This document shows, in pieces, positions 1 through 8,341 of a stretch of DNA of 64,000 bases. The stretch's first letter is position 1. Each line of letters opens with the position of its first letter. The DNA comes from JAWXCE01 sp034440495. GTDB lineage: Bacteria; Pseudomonadota; Alphaproteobacteria; Rhizobiales; Rhodomicrobiaceae. A program made the translations under genes and the position numbers. Where the stretch lies: contig JAWXCE010000001.1 in NCBI GenBank assembly GCA_034440495.1, positions 37,822 to 101,821 on the forward strand. The letters are read 5' to 3'. Below the pieces are notes generated by a model. The model saw only the letters and a program-made list of their open reading frames with translations. It had not been told where the DNA came from and did not search any database.

Positions 1-260
1 TCGCGTTTTTCATCGCGCTGGTGGTGGCGGGCGTGTTGGCGAGCGCGGTCGCGTGGGGGCTGGGCGTGCCGTGGGGGCAGGCTTTGCTCGCCTTCGCGCC
101 GGGCGGGCTGGAGGCGATGATGATCCTGTCGTTCCTGCTCGGCCTCGACCCGGCCTATGTGGGAGCGCACCAGTTTGCCAGGTTTCTGGGTATTAGCATC
201 CTGCTGCCGTTTATCGCGCGAAAATATCTTTCGTCGTCGGATCGCGGCGTGCCACAATAA
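1..260 (+). CDS. AbrB family membrane protein, C-terminal part (5' end outside window)
   Basis: The frame is open to the window edge and ends at TAA 258-260, so only about the last 85 residues are seen. They are very hydrophobic and carry the PGGLEAMMILSFLLGLDP signature and a following AHQFAR stretch, which I recognise from the C-terminus of AbrB/ammonia monooxygenase-annotated integral membrane proteins. Codon use changes inside the gene: up to about base 156 third positions are G/C as in the housekeeping genes, after that they turn A/T-rich. A second copy of the same C-terminus lies at 948-1109. Transport substrate unknown. Confidence 0.75.
   Translation, partial: AFFIALVVAGVLASAVAWGLGVPWGQALLAFAPGGLEAMMILSFLLGLDPAYVGAHQFARFLGISILLPFIARKYLSSSDRGVPQ
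96..250 (+). repeat. Direct repeat, copy 1 of abrB 3' end
   Basis: This is the first of two copies of the abrB 3' end; the other is at 948-1104, offset 852 bases. From 102 to about 156 the copies differ at only one base. Beyond that they diverge mostly at third codon positions while encoding nearly the same protein, so the homology is old but the first 55 bases were probably the recombining segment. Confidence 0.8.
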
Positions 261-272
261 ATTGCAAGTTGA

Positions 273-671
273 CTACGTTAGGGACGGTAACATCAGAGAG
301 TTTCGGTTCTCGCCAATCTCTATATCGTTCATGTTCAACAATGAAGCGATAAGCCTTTCAATGGTTTCAAAATCGTAAGGTTTCGTTACCGTCAAAGATT
401 TAAAACGTTTGTCAACTGTGTCCGTGGCATCGCCTGTTGTAAATGCAAACGGCGCCCCGCAAGCCAAGAGAACGTCAACCAACAGGTCGCAGCGTTCGCC
501 GCCCAAATTTACATCAAGAATTGCTGCATCGAATGATGCATTCGTTATGACCGATAGCGCTTGCTTGACCGAGCATGCTGGGCCAACGACTTGGTGACCC
601 AAATCGCTTAACCAGTCCTCCAGCACCGCTGAAATTAGGGGTTCGTCCTCAACGATTAAAATACGGGCCAT
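273..671 (-). CDS. Single-domain response regulator (CheY-like receiver)
   Basis: The 132-residue protein is one receiver domain: the acidic pocket E8-D9, phosphoacceptor D53 in ILDVN, T78/T79, and K97 in the TKPYD motif are all in the expected places. No output domain follows, so it probably acts by protein-protein interaction or as part of a phosphorelay. It is transcribed away from a truncated histidine kinase start at 822, which suggests the two were a sensor/receiver pair before the kinase was cut off. The gene is AT-richer than the housekeeping genes around it. Its partner and output are unknown. Confidence 0.85.
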   Translation of the reverse strand: MARILIVEDEPLISAVLEDWLSDLGHQVVGPACSVKQALSVITNASFDAAILDVNLGGERCDLLVDVLLACGAPFAFTTGDATDTVDKRFKSLTVTKPYDFETIERLIASLLNMNDIEIGENRNSLMLPSLT

Positions 672-821
672 GATTTCCGCTTTATCTTCAATGTTATGAT
701 GTCACGCCATGTTTTCGAAAAATAATCTATCAGCTTTGCTGGACAAACCATGAATTCTTTTAAAAATTTTATCGGGTTTTTTCGCCGTGCATGGCTTTTC
801 CTGCAACCCATCAATCTGAAT

Positions 822-1109
822 ATGATAACAGAAACTCTGCGCACGGCGCTAGGTCGCCGCCCGCTGTGGTATAAGCTTGCACTGCTCGTACTGGCGAGTA
901 CTCTACCACCGATATTAGCGTCGGCGCTCATGTTCAACAGGTTGGGCGCGCCAGGCGGGCTGGAGGCGATGATGATCCTGTCATTCCTGCTCGGCCTCGA
1001 CCCGGCCTATATCGGCGCGCACCAGTTCGCCCGCTTCCTCGGCATCGCGGTGCTGTTGCCTCTCATGGCGCGGCGGTATCTCCCGCCCGCCGACCGCGCT
1101 GCGCCTTAA
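822..1109 (+). pseudogene. Chimeric remnant: histidine kinase N-terminus fused to AbrB C-terminus
   Basis: The open frame starts (ATG 822; an upstream ATG at 750 is also in frame) with about 42 residues typical of the beginning of a membrane sensor kinase: a basic stretch RTALGRRPLWYK followed by a transmembrane segment. At about base 948 it switches without a frameshift into the AbrB C-terminus (GGLEAMMILSF onward) and ends at TAA 1107-1109. Neither half can be functional in its usual way: the kinase has lost its sensing, dimerisation and catalytic domains, and the transporter has lost most of its membrane segments. Read as a recombination scar; whether the fusion is translated is unknown. 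Confidence 0.75.
948..1104 (+). repeat. Direct repeat, copy 2 of abrB 3' end
   Basis: This copy of the segment at 96-250 is GC-rich at third codon positions throughout, like the host genes, unlike copy 1 beyond base 156. It is therefore the better candidate for the original host 3' end, displaced by the inserted block. Confidence 0.75.
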
Positions 1110-1173
1110 CGAGATCCCGTCGCTCAACTTCTCAAGCAATGTCTGGTCGTACAAAAAATGACTTTTAGAACCG

Positions 1174-2064
1174 TTATTTGGCAAAGCGCGTCTCGATCAG
1201 CTCTTTTTTAAGCGCTGTAACGAAGTTGCGAACGACTGGAAGTGCTAGTCTACCCGGTGGCGTTACGGCAAATATTTCAACGGTACCCGCGCAAAGGTTG
1301 GGCAGTAACGGTTTTAGCTGTCCCGCTGATACAAAACTTAAAGCAAGAAACTCCGGTAATGCTGCGACTGCGGCTCCCGAAGAAGCAACAACACACGCAG
1401 CTTCAGGGTCATTAACGGTGCACATAACCCTCAGACGTTCCTTGTAGTTGCGATTTCCATCGCTTAACTGGAGAACTAAATGCTCCGTAGGTTCATTCGA
1501 TGTTTTGACCGCACGGTGATATTTCAAGTCGCTTACTTGATTAATCATGCTTGCGATATTTGGTGCAGCATAAAGCTTAAGTTCGGCCATAGCGAGTTTA
1601 GTCTGAACCAGATACGATACCTTTGGTTTTATTATCTGGATTGCGACATCGAATTCGTCCCGCATAGGGTCTATGGGATCATTGCTAAATTTAAGTGTAA
1701 TGTTTAAATCTGCGGCGCCAGCCAAAAACTGCCCGACGAACTGTGAAAGCACAACGCGCCCAAACAAAAAAGGCGCTGCGACCCTTAGGCAGCCGCCTTC
1801 TCCTTTTTGCACAGATTCAATAATAGTTTGAGCACCTGCAAGCGCTACGCGAACAAGGGCCGCTGACTCAGCGAGGTGTTGTCCCAGAAGAGTTGGCCGC
1901 AACCGGCGGGAAGCTCGATCAAACAATGGAGAGCCAGCGGCTTTTTCCAGCCGCTGCAAGCGCCGGCTAATCGTCGCTTTTGGTTGCCGCAACTTTTTAG
2001 CTGCAGCGGTAACCCCGCCTTCAGTAATAATCGCATCTAAAAGTAACAGATCGCCAGCGTCCAT
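1174..2064 (-). CDS. LysR family transcriptional regulator
   Basis: A 296-residue protein of normal LysR length. Residues about 3-62 form the winged helix-turn-helix (GGVTAAAKKL, PKATISRRLQRLE, SPLFDRASRR), and the rest fits the periplasmic-binding-like effector domain. It is divergent from the exported isochorismatase-fold gene starting at 2176, with an inverted repeat ATACA-N7-TGTAT in the gap, so it probably controls that gene and itself. A GGAA lies 5 bases before ATG 2064. The gene is AT-rich compared with asd downstream. The effector cannot be inferred. Confidence 0.9.
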   Translation of the reverse strand: MDAGDLLLLDAIITEGGVTAAAKKLRQPKATISRRLQRLEKAAGSPLFDRASRRLRPTLLGQHLAESAALVRVALAGAQTIIESVQKGEGGCLRVAAPFLFGRVVLSQFVGQFLAGAADLNITLKFSNDPIDPMRDEFDVAIQIIKPKVSYLVQTKLAMAELKLYAAPNIASMINQVSDLKYHRAVKTSNEPTEHLVLQLSDGNRNYKERLRVMCTVNDPEAACVVASSGAAVAALPEFLALSFVSAGQLKPLLPNLCAGTVEIFAVTPPGRLALPVVRNFVTALKKELIETRFAK

Positions 2065-2084
2065 CGTGTTCCGATTATGGAAAT

Positions 2085-2101
2085 ATACATCTCATTTGTA
2101 T
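2085..2101. promoter_or_regulatory. Candidate LysR-type operator
   Basis: A perfect inverted repeat ATACA-N7-TGTAT lies 20 bases from the lysR start and about 75 bases before the divergent gene. LysR regulators typically bind interrupted dyads in the shared promoter region next to their own gene; the position and symmetry fit, binding is not shown. Confidence 0.45.
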
Positions 2102-2175
2102 CACTTTCAGGATGACTTGCCCACCACCATCTCCATTAGGCAATGAGACGGGGTCTTATGCTAACGGAGCAAAAC

Positions 2176-2979
2176 ATGCATATGATAAATAGGTTTAGGC
2201 TAAAAATTACTAGAATGCGAACGCTCGTCCAGAGTCTGCGCTGGAGTAGAATACTCAGTGTGCCGCTAGCGGTCGTCGCCCTATCCTCGGCGCCTACGCA
2301 AGGTGCTTTTGCGCAAACTGATAACAAGTCTGCTTCTTCAAATCCTGCATTGACTGGGTTTTCACCTGAAGATGCGGTTCTTGTGTACGTGGACTATGTG
2401 ACTGCTCTGGACAATCTGATGACCACGATTCCGGGCAAGCAGTATCGTAACAATATTGCCGCATTCGCTAAGTTCAGCTCTTTATTCAAGATGCCAACGG
2501 CCGTCGTTGGCGAGGAAAACGACTATTACGGTACGTTTTTGCCAGAGATCAAAAAACTGACCAGTGAAGGTGGCAAGACTTTTGCGCCGCGTTCGACGCC
2601 TTCTGCGTACTCGCCTGACTTCGCTAGCTGGCTCAAATCCACGGGACGGCGAAATGTGGTTATCGGGGGTATCTCGATTGATAACTGCACGCTTCACACG
2701 TCGCTCGATCTTATTCGGAACGGTTACAACGTTTATGTAATAGTCGATGTTTCCAGCACCAATAGTAAACTTGCAGAGGATGCGGCAGTTCAAAGGCTCA
2801 TTCAAGCAGGTGCTGTTCCTGTAAGCTGGCTTAACGCACTAACTGAACTTGGCGGAGATTTCGCTGGACCGTACAGCAAAGGCATGATGCAGATCATCCA
2901 GGCGCATTGGCCGGCGTCTACCGTCGGGGCTGTGCAGGACACCACTTTAGATGGTCGCGGCATGCAACTGCCAAAATAG
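2176..2979 (+). CDS. Exported isochorismatase-fold (cysteine hydrolase family) protein
   Basis: The start at 2176 is chosen because GGAG stands 6 bases before it, giving 267 residues. A basic region and hydrophobic stretch end in GAFA (residues 43-46), a probable signal peptidase site. The mature part has the isochorismatase-like fold: Asp73 in the first strand (VYVDY) and the nucleophile candidate Cys171 in GISIDNCTLHTS. This superfamily includes nicotinamidases, N-carbamoyl hydrolases and ureidoacrylate hydrolases; export from the cytoplasm is less usual. The divergent LysR gene probably regulates it. After the TAG stop the same frame stays open for about 50 more codons. Substrate unknown. 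Confidence 0.8.
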   Translation: MHMINRFRLKITRMRTLVQSLRWSRILSVPLAVVALSSAPTQGAFAQTDNKSASSNPALTGFSPEDAVLVYVDYVTALDNLMTTIPGKQYRNNIAAFAKFSSLFKMPTAVVGEENDYYGTFLPEIKKLTSEGGKTFAPRSTPSAYSPDFASWLKSTGRRNVVIGGISIDNCTLHTSLDLIRNGYNVYVIVDVSSTNSKLAEDAAVQRLIQAGAVPVSWLNALTELGGDFAGPYSKGMMQIIQAHWPASTVGAVQDTTLDGRGMQLPK

Positions 2980-3151
2980 ACTGAGGACTGGTGCGTCTTG
3001 GATATATTTGTCCCGGACGCACTAAAACGCGGAGTTTTGCTGGATGGTAGCTTAAAGGTAAAAACTGAAATTCCATCATTTATAGCTGCGCTAGATAGAC
3101 ATAATGACGTTGAAACGCTATCAAGTCCGTAAACAAAAGTAGGACATTGAT

Positions 3152-4183
3152 ATGGCATATAATGTCGCCGTTGTGGGCGCCACGGGCAATGTGGGCCGCG
3201 AAATGCTGAACATTCTGGTGGAGCGCGAGTTTCCGCTCGGGGAAATCCACGCCATCGCGTCCAGGCGCAGCCAGGGGCTGCCGGTGTCTTTCGGCGAGAA
3301 GACCATCAAATGCCAGGATCTGGCGACGTTCGATTTCTCGCGCTGCGATTTCGCGCTGCTGTCGGCAGGCGGAGAGGTGTCCAAGGAATGGGCGCCGAAA
3401 ATTGCCGCGACCGGCTGCGTCGTCATCGATAACTCAAGCGCGTGGCGCTACGACATGGACGTGCCGCTCATCGTGCCGGAGGTGAACGCCGACGCCGTCG
3501 CCGGTTTCCGCAAAAAGAACATCGTCGCCAACCCGAACTGCTCCACCGCGCAGCTCGTGGTCGCGCTGAAGCCGCTGCACGACGCAGCCACCATCCGCCG
3601 CGTGGTGGTCGCCACCTATCAATCCGTGTCCGGCGCGGGCAAGGACGCGATGGACGAGTTGTGGACGCAGACCAAGGGCATTTTCGTCACCGACAGCCCC
3701 ACGCCTAACGTGTTCAGCAAACAGATCGCGTTCAACGTCATCCCTCACATCGACACGTTCATGGAGGATGGCACGACGCGCGAGGAGTGGAAAATGGTGG
3801 TCGAGACCAAGAAAATCCTCGATCCAAAAATCAAGCTCACTGCCACTTGCGTACGCGTGCCGGTGTTCGTTGGCCATTCCGAGGCGGTGAATATCGAGTT
3901 CGAGCGCCCCATCACGGCGGACGAAGCGCGCGAGATTTTGCGTGAGGCGCCCGGAATGATGGTGGTGGATAAACACGAGGATGGAGGCTACGTAACGCCT
4001 ATAGATTGCGTGGGCGAATACGCAACGTTCGTATCTCGCATCCGCGAGGACATCACGGTGGAGAATGGCCTCAGCCTCTGGATCGTGTCCGACAACCTGC
4101 GCAAAGGTGCGGCGCTGAACACCATTCAGATTGCCGAAACCATTATCAACCGCGGCCTGTTGAAAGCGCGCAAGGCTGCCTAG
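3152..4183 (+). CDS. asd: Aspartate-semialdehyde dehydrogenase
   Basis: Catalyses NADPH-dependent reduction of aspartyl phosphate to aspartate semialdehyde, the branch point to lysine/diaminopimelate, threonine and methionine. The 343 residues match the family length. The N-terminal VVGATGNVGREM dinucleotide-binding loop, the SAGGEVS segment, NSSAWR, and the active-site NPNCST with Cys130 are present. AGTAGGACATTGAT before ATG 3152 gives a ribosome binding site. It is GC-rich with normal housekeeping codon use and marks the right edge of the AT-rich block. Its stop codon overlaps the stop of the convergent small gene in a CTAG. Confidence 0.97.
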   Translation: MAYNVAVVGATGNVGREMLNILVEREFPLGEIHAIASRRSQGLPVSFGEKTIKCQDLATFDFSRCDFALLSAGGEVSKEWAPKIAATGCVVIDNSSAWRYDMDVPLIVPEVNADAVAGFRKKNIVANPNCSTAQLVVALKPLHDAATIRRVVVATYQSVSGAGKDAMDELWTQTKGIFVTDSPTPNVFSKQIAFNVIPHIDTFMEDGTTREEWKMVVETKKILDPKIKLTATCVRVPVFVGHSEAVNIEFERPITADEAREILREAPGMMVVDKHEDGGYVTPIDCVGEYATFVSRIREDITVENGLSLWIVSDNLRKGAALNTIQIAETIINRGLLKARKAA

Positions 4184-4428
4184 TCTTGCTTCAGCGCTAC
4201 GACCTCGGCGTCTGGGCGGTCGTCACCTGCAGCAAACTCGCGTTGCAACTCGCCTGTCGCGTCCTGATACTCGATGTCGGTCGTCTCGCCGTTCAACTGC
4301 TGCCGGCTTGCCGCATCGTCAGCCCCTGCCTGCGCTTCCTGTTCGGTGGCGAAGGTCTGCGAGTAAACATCGCCGAGCATGTAAGCCCAGCCATCGTTAT
4401 GTTCTACAATTTGGTAAGTTACTGTCAT
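4180..4428 (-). CDS. Small DUF2188-like protein
   Basis: An 82-residue acidic protein. The start at 4428 is preferred over the one at 4443 because GGAA lies 6 bases upstream of it. The N-terminus (YQIVEHNDGWAYMLGD, then SQTFATEQEAQAGA) resembles the short DUF2188 fold, in which a small sheet is followed by a helix marked by regularly spaced alanines. Function unknown. It is convergent with asd, sharing a CTAG, and lies just after the exported oxidoreductase gene on the same strand. Confidence 0.6.
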   Translation of the reverse strand: MTVTYQIVEHNDGWAYMLGDVYSQTFATEQEAQAGADDAASRQQLNGETTDIEYQDATGELQREFAAGDDRPDAEVVALKQD

Positions 4429-4439
4429 CGTCTTTCCTT

Positions 4440-5690
4440 TCAACTTTCCACGCCGCCATGGGCGCCAAGTTTCAACGTTCGCCCTTCTCGCGCGGCTTGA
4501 TAAATCGCCTGCATCAGCCGCACGTCGCGCAAACCTTCCTCGCCCGGAGTTTTCACGGCCGTGTTGTTCGTCACCGCCATCGACATGTGATCCATCTGCG
4601 CGGCGAACTGGTTGCCCTCCTGCAGTTGCGGCGTTTCCTCAAGTTTCTCCGTGGCGATTGTCATTTCGTGTTTGTAATAATCCGGCGCCGGGTCGAGCGT
4701 CACGGAAGCGCGTACGCCAAAAACCTGGAAGCGCTTCACACCCTGATAGCTGTATGACGAAGAACAATGCGCGAGTGCACCGGACGGGAACCGCATTTGC
4801 CATACGACTGTGTCCTCAATCTCTTTAAACCGCGCATCGTCCTTAAGATTGCTCATCATTGCGCTTACTTCTAGCGGCTCCTCAGCGGTCAGATAACGAG
4901 TCGCCTGCAGCGCGTAGATGCCTATGTCGTACAGCGAACCGCCGCCCGCCAAGGACTTCACCATACGCCATTGATCGCGCGGCTCTTCCGGTTTTAAGTG
5001 CCGTCCGTGATCGCTTGTGACGAGGCGAACGGCGCCTAGCTCACCGTCCCGCGCGCGGCGCATGGCCTCCAGGTTGAATGGCTCGTACTGCGCGCGGTAA
5101 CCAATCATAAGCTGGCGATTTGCCTGCTTCGCAGCGGCGATCATCGCCTCGCATTCCGCGACCGTGTTCGCCATAGGCTTTTCGCAGCACACATGCTTGC
5201 CGGCCTTTAGCGCGCGGATTGCGTACTCCGCGTGCAGACCGTTAGGCATGATAATGTAAACGATATCGATGTCCGCATTGTCGGCAATACGGTCGAAATC
5301 ATCATAGCCGTAAATGTTCTTTTCCGGCACGCCGTAAAGTTGCGCCATCTTTTGCGCCTTTGAGCGGTCGCCGCTCACAAGCCCTGTCAGCCGTGAAGCT
5401 TTAGATTCGGCGAAGGAGGGAATGATCTGATTCAAAGCATACGCGCCCAAGCCTACCACCGCCCAGCGCAACCGTCTGCCCGGCTCCAACGGCAAACCCT
5501 TTTCAATCTCCGGCATCACACGCCCAACAGGCTTGGACGGCGGTAATTTGAGATCTTCCCCACTCATAGCGGGCTGAGCGCCCAGGCGTGCAGGCGCGCC
5601 AGCGACGGTTACGGCCGCGATGCCGCTGGCGGCGGCAAGCACAGAGCGGCGGGATAGGAGCGGCATAGACGGCAAAAGCAGCGCGGGCAT
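4440..5690 (-). CDS. Tat-exported Gfo/Idh/MocA family oxidoreductase
   Basis: The start at 5690 is set by GGAGG 5 bases upstream; earlier ATGs lack such a site. The 416-residue protein begins with a twin-arginine signal (SRRSVLAAA, then a hydrophobic alanine-rich stretch), so it should be folded with cofactor and exported to the periplasm. The Rossmann domain starts at RWAVVGLGAYA, and the conserved lysine motif CCEKPMA and later GGGSLYDIGIYA mark the Gfo/Idh/MocA family. The closest known type is glucose-fructose oxidoreductase, a periplasmic enzyme with tightly bound NADP. Substrate is inferred only at the level of sugars or polyols. Confidence 0.88.
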   Translation of the reverse strand: MPALLLPSMPLLSRRSVLAAASGIAAVTVAGAPARLGAQPAMSGEDLKLPPSKPVGRVMPEIEKGLPLEPGRRLRWAVVGLGAYALNQIIPSFAESKASRLTGLVSGDRSKAQKMAQLYGVPEKNIYGYDDFDRIADNADIDIVYIIMPNGLHAEYAIRALKAGKHVCCEKPMANTVAECEAMIAAAKQANRQLMIGYRAQYEPFNLEAMRRARDGELGAVRLVTSDHGRHLKPEEPRDQWRMVKSLAGGGSLYDIGIYALQATRYLTAEEPLEVSAMMSNLKDDARFKEIEDTVVWQMRFPSGALAHCSSSYSYQGVKRFQVFGVRASVTLDPAPDYYKHEMTIATEKLEETPQLQEGNQFAAQMDHMSMAVTNNTAVKTPGEEGLRDVRLMQAIYQAAREGRTLKLGAHGGVES

Positions 5691-5911
5691 TAAAGCCTCC
5701 AACATTGTGTGTTGCAAGGCAGACGAACGATGCCGCGAGGTGGTTCCGCGCGACAATTTAAAGGCTGCGCCTACGCTTAAGACGTTAAGCGAGTATGAGT
5801 GTCTTAAAAGCCATCATCGCTCAATCCGTCCAAAGGTAGACACGGGTAGCCAGATCGGCGTATCCGGTTAGAGAAAGTAGCAGTGGCGAGGTCGATAAAC
5901 ATCTCGGCATA

Positions 5912-7984
5912 TCAGGCTGCATCGGCATCCCAGCCTGTCGACCGGCGCAGGAAATTATACCCAAGCGCGGCGAAAGCCGCCCGCTCGGCGTTATTCTTGC
6001 CGTAGCCATGGCCGCCCGCTGCCGGTTCGTAGAAATGCGCGGCATATCCCATGGCCTGCAGCTTTGCCGCCATTTTGCGGGCGTGGCCCGGGTGAACGCG
6101 GTCGTCCTTGCGCGTCGTCGCGAGCAGGATCGGCGGGTATGGCTGGACAAGCGCGGCGACATGATAAGCCGATAAGGTTTTGATGAACGCCCAATCCTCC
6201 GGCTTGTCGGGATCGCCATATTCATTGATCCAGCTTGACCCCGCTAGCAGTTTGGAATAACGGCGCATGTCGATGAGTGGGATGGTGCAGAACAGCGCGC
6301 CGAAGCGCTCCGGGTAACGCGTCAGCATGTTGGCGATGAGCAACCCGCCGTTCGAGCCGCCCTCAGCCGCGATGCGCCCCGGCCGCGTCACGCCCCGGCG
6401 CACCAGATCGGCGGCGACAGCGGCGAAATCATCATGCGATAGCGCCTTGCCTTCGCGGCGCGCGACTTCGTGCCAGCGCACGCCAAACTCCCCGCCGCCG
6501 CGCAGGTTTGCAACCACGCTCACGCCGCCGCGCTCCAACCACATCTTGCCGATGCTCGCATTGTACGAAGGTTTTTTCGATACGGCGAAGCCGCCATACC
6601 CATAGAGGTGCACGGGCGCCTCGCCGGTTTCGCCGCCCGGCCCCACCTGCGTATAGGGGATGCGCTCGCCGTCGATAGAGACCGCATCGTGCCGGGTCAC
6701 TCGCAAACCCTGGGCGTTGAAAACCTCCGGCGCGCGTTTGAGCACTTGCGGCGCGCTGTCCGGCGATAGCAGCTTAAGGGTCGCTGGCGTAAGAGGATTT
6801 TCTGTCTGCGCCAGTAATTCGCCGTTCGCTTCAGATTCGTCCCAATCCAGCCTCCAAACGTAAGCCGCACCGATTTCGGGCGCTCCGGCGAGCCTCTCTC
6901 GCGTCCAGCCATGCGGCGAGGGTGTGAGCGCTTCAAACTGCGGGCTCAAATTATCGAGAATGCCCAGAATGAGGCGCCCGCCGCAGAATGAAACGGATTC
7001 GAGAGCGCGCCGTCCGGCGTTCTCGAAAAGAACGTCAAATTTTCTGTCCCCGGTCAGAAACACCGATAGTTTTATGGCGACAAGAGTGCCGGGCGCGTAT
7101 ACAGCGCCGCCGATTTCCCAACCTTTGCGCATTTCCAGAATGAGCCAGTCGTGGCTGCAACTCACGCTCGCATCCTTGGGAACATCGAGCTTTACCCGCG
7201 CGCCGTTCCGGTCGCCGATCCAGCGGTCTGCATCGTAAAAGCCCCGACTGTCGGTGAACCAGACGGTTTCAGCCTCGCTTGTGCGGTCACAATATGCATA
7301 AACCGCGTTGTTTTCGTATGTGGTTTCAAAGATCACCGGCGCGGTTAGCGGATCGCCGCCACGCGTCCACAAGCGAATGGTTCGGGCGTAACCCGAGCGC
7401 GTCGCCATGTTGTCGCCATAGGCGCTCATCAAAAGCACAGTGTCCGCATCGAGCCACGACACGCCGCCCTTCGCTTCAGGCACGTTGAAACCGTCGGCCA
7501 CAAAGCTTTTGCGTTCAAGGTCGAACTCGCGAAGCACGCTTGCGTCGCCGCCCCCGCGCGACAGGCGCAGAATAGCGCGATTGTGGGTTTTTGGCAGACT
7601 TATCGAGCCGCCCCAAACCCAGTCCTCGCCCTCAGTCGAGGCGAGCGCGTCAAGATCGAGCAAAATCTCCCAAGTGGAAAAATCCTTGCGGAATTCCTCC
7701 ATCGTCGCGCGACGCCATAAACCCCGGGGATTCCTAGCGTCTATCCAGAAATTATAGAGGTAAGCACCGCGCCTGGTCACATACGGAATTTTGTCTGCCC
7801 GGTTATAAATTGAGGCGAGCGCATCGCGGTCGGCCTCGAACGCACCGTTTGCAAAGTGGTGCATCGTGTCCCGGTTCTGGCGCTCCACCCAGGCGATGGC
7901 CGCCTCGCCCTCAATGTCCTCAAGCCAGATATGCGGATCGTCGTCGGGCGCATCCACAGTTGGACGAATGTCAATGTTGGTCAT
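5912..7984 (-). CDS. Prolyl oligopeptidase family (S9) serine peptidase
   Basis: A 690-residue protein with the two-part S9A layout: an N-terminal region of about 400 residues predicted to form the beta-propeller, then the alpha/beta-hydrolase domain. The catalytic triad is visible: Ser544 in EGGSNGGLL, Asp in DDRV (627-628) and His659 in GGHGYG. No signal peptide, so it should cleave short peptides in the cytoplasm. It follows the fumC and ribbon-helix-helix genes on the same strand with a 36-base gap. Family assignment is firm; natural substrate unknown. Confidence 0.93.
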   Translation of the reverse strand: MTNIDIRPTVDAPDDDPHIWLEDIEGEAAIAWVERQNRDTMHHFANGAFEADRDALASIYNRADKIPYVTRRGAYLYNFWIDARNPRGLWRRATMEEFRKDFSTWEILLDLDALASTEGEDWVWGGSISLPKTHNRAILRLSRGGGDASVLREFDLERKSFVADGFNVPEAKGGVSWLDADTVLLMSAYGDNMATRSGYARTIRLWTRGGDPLTAPVIFETTYENNAVYAYCDRTSEAETVWFTDSRGFYDADRWIGDRNGARVKLDVPKDASVSCSHDWLILEMRKGWEIGGAVYAPGTLVAIKLSVFLTGDRKFDVLFENAGRRALESVSFCGGRLILGILDNLSPQFEALTPSPHGWTRERLAGAPEIGAAYVWRLDWDESEANGELLAQTENPLTPATLKLLSPDSAPQVLKRAPEVFNAQGLRVTRHDAVSIDGERIPYTQVGPGGETGEAPVHLYGYGGFAVSKKPSYNASIGKMWLERGGVSVVANLRGGGEFGVRWHEVARREGKALSHDDFAAVAADLVRRGVTRPGRIAAEGGSNGGLLIANMLTRYPERFGALFCTIPLIDMRRYSKLLAGSSWINEYGDPDKPEDWAFIKTLSAYHVAALVQPYPPILLATTRKDDRVHPGHARKMAAKLQAMGYAAHFYEPAAGGHGYGKNNAERAAFAALGYNFLRRSTGWDADAA

Positions 7985-8020
7985 AACTAGCCATTTCCGC
8001 CTGATAACACTTGCAACTCC

Positions 8021-8317
8021 CTAAACCCTCTCTCGCCCCCGGAAATGCTCCAGCAAAAAGACGCGGATGGCGCTCGACAGGTTAGTCTTGCCGCGTTTGG
8101 CGTCGATCTGGAAAATGAGCGAGGCGACGGCCTTGCCGCGCTCTCGCGCCACATCCTGAAGCGCGCTCCAGAATGCCTCCTCCAATGAAATCGAGGTACG
8201 GTGCCCGGCGATGGTAAGCGACCTCTTCACCGGACGCCCCGCATTCGCCGCCAGCCGCCGCTGCGACGGGTTCGCGTCGTTTGCAAAAAGCTCAAGCGTT
8301 GGCTCAGTACGGTTCAT
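8021..8317 (-). CDS. Ribbon-helix-helix domain protein
   Basis: A 98-residue protein whose C-terminal 65 residues (SLTIAGHRTSISLEEAFWSAL and a following helix pair ending in FLLEHF) fit the RHH_4 type of ribbon-helix-helix fold, in which a short beta strand contacts DNA and two helices dimerise. The first 30 residues look disordered. It lies 24 bases after fumC on the same strand, an arrangement I know from other alphaproteobacteria, so it is probably co-transcribed. DNA binding is a family inference; no target is known. Confidence 0.75.
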   Translation of the reverse strand: MNRTEPTLELFANDANPSQRRLAANAGRPVKRSLTIAGHRTSISLEEAFWSALQDVARERGKAVASLIFQIDAKRGKTNLSSAIRVFLLEHFRGRERV

Positions 8318-8341
8318 GCTACAAACTCAGGCTGAGTGCGC

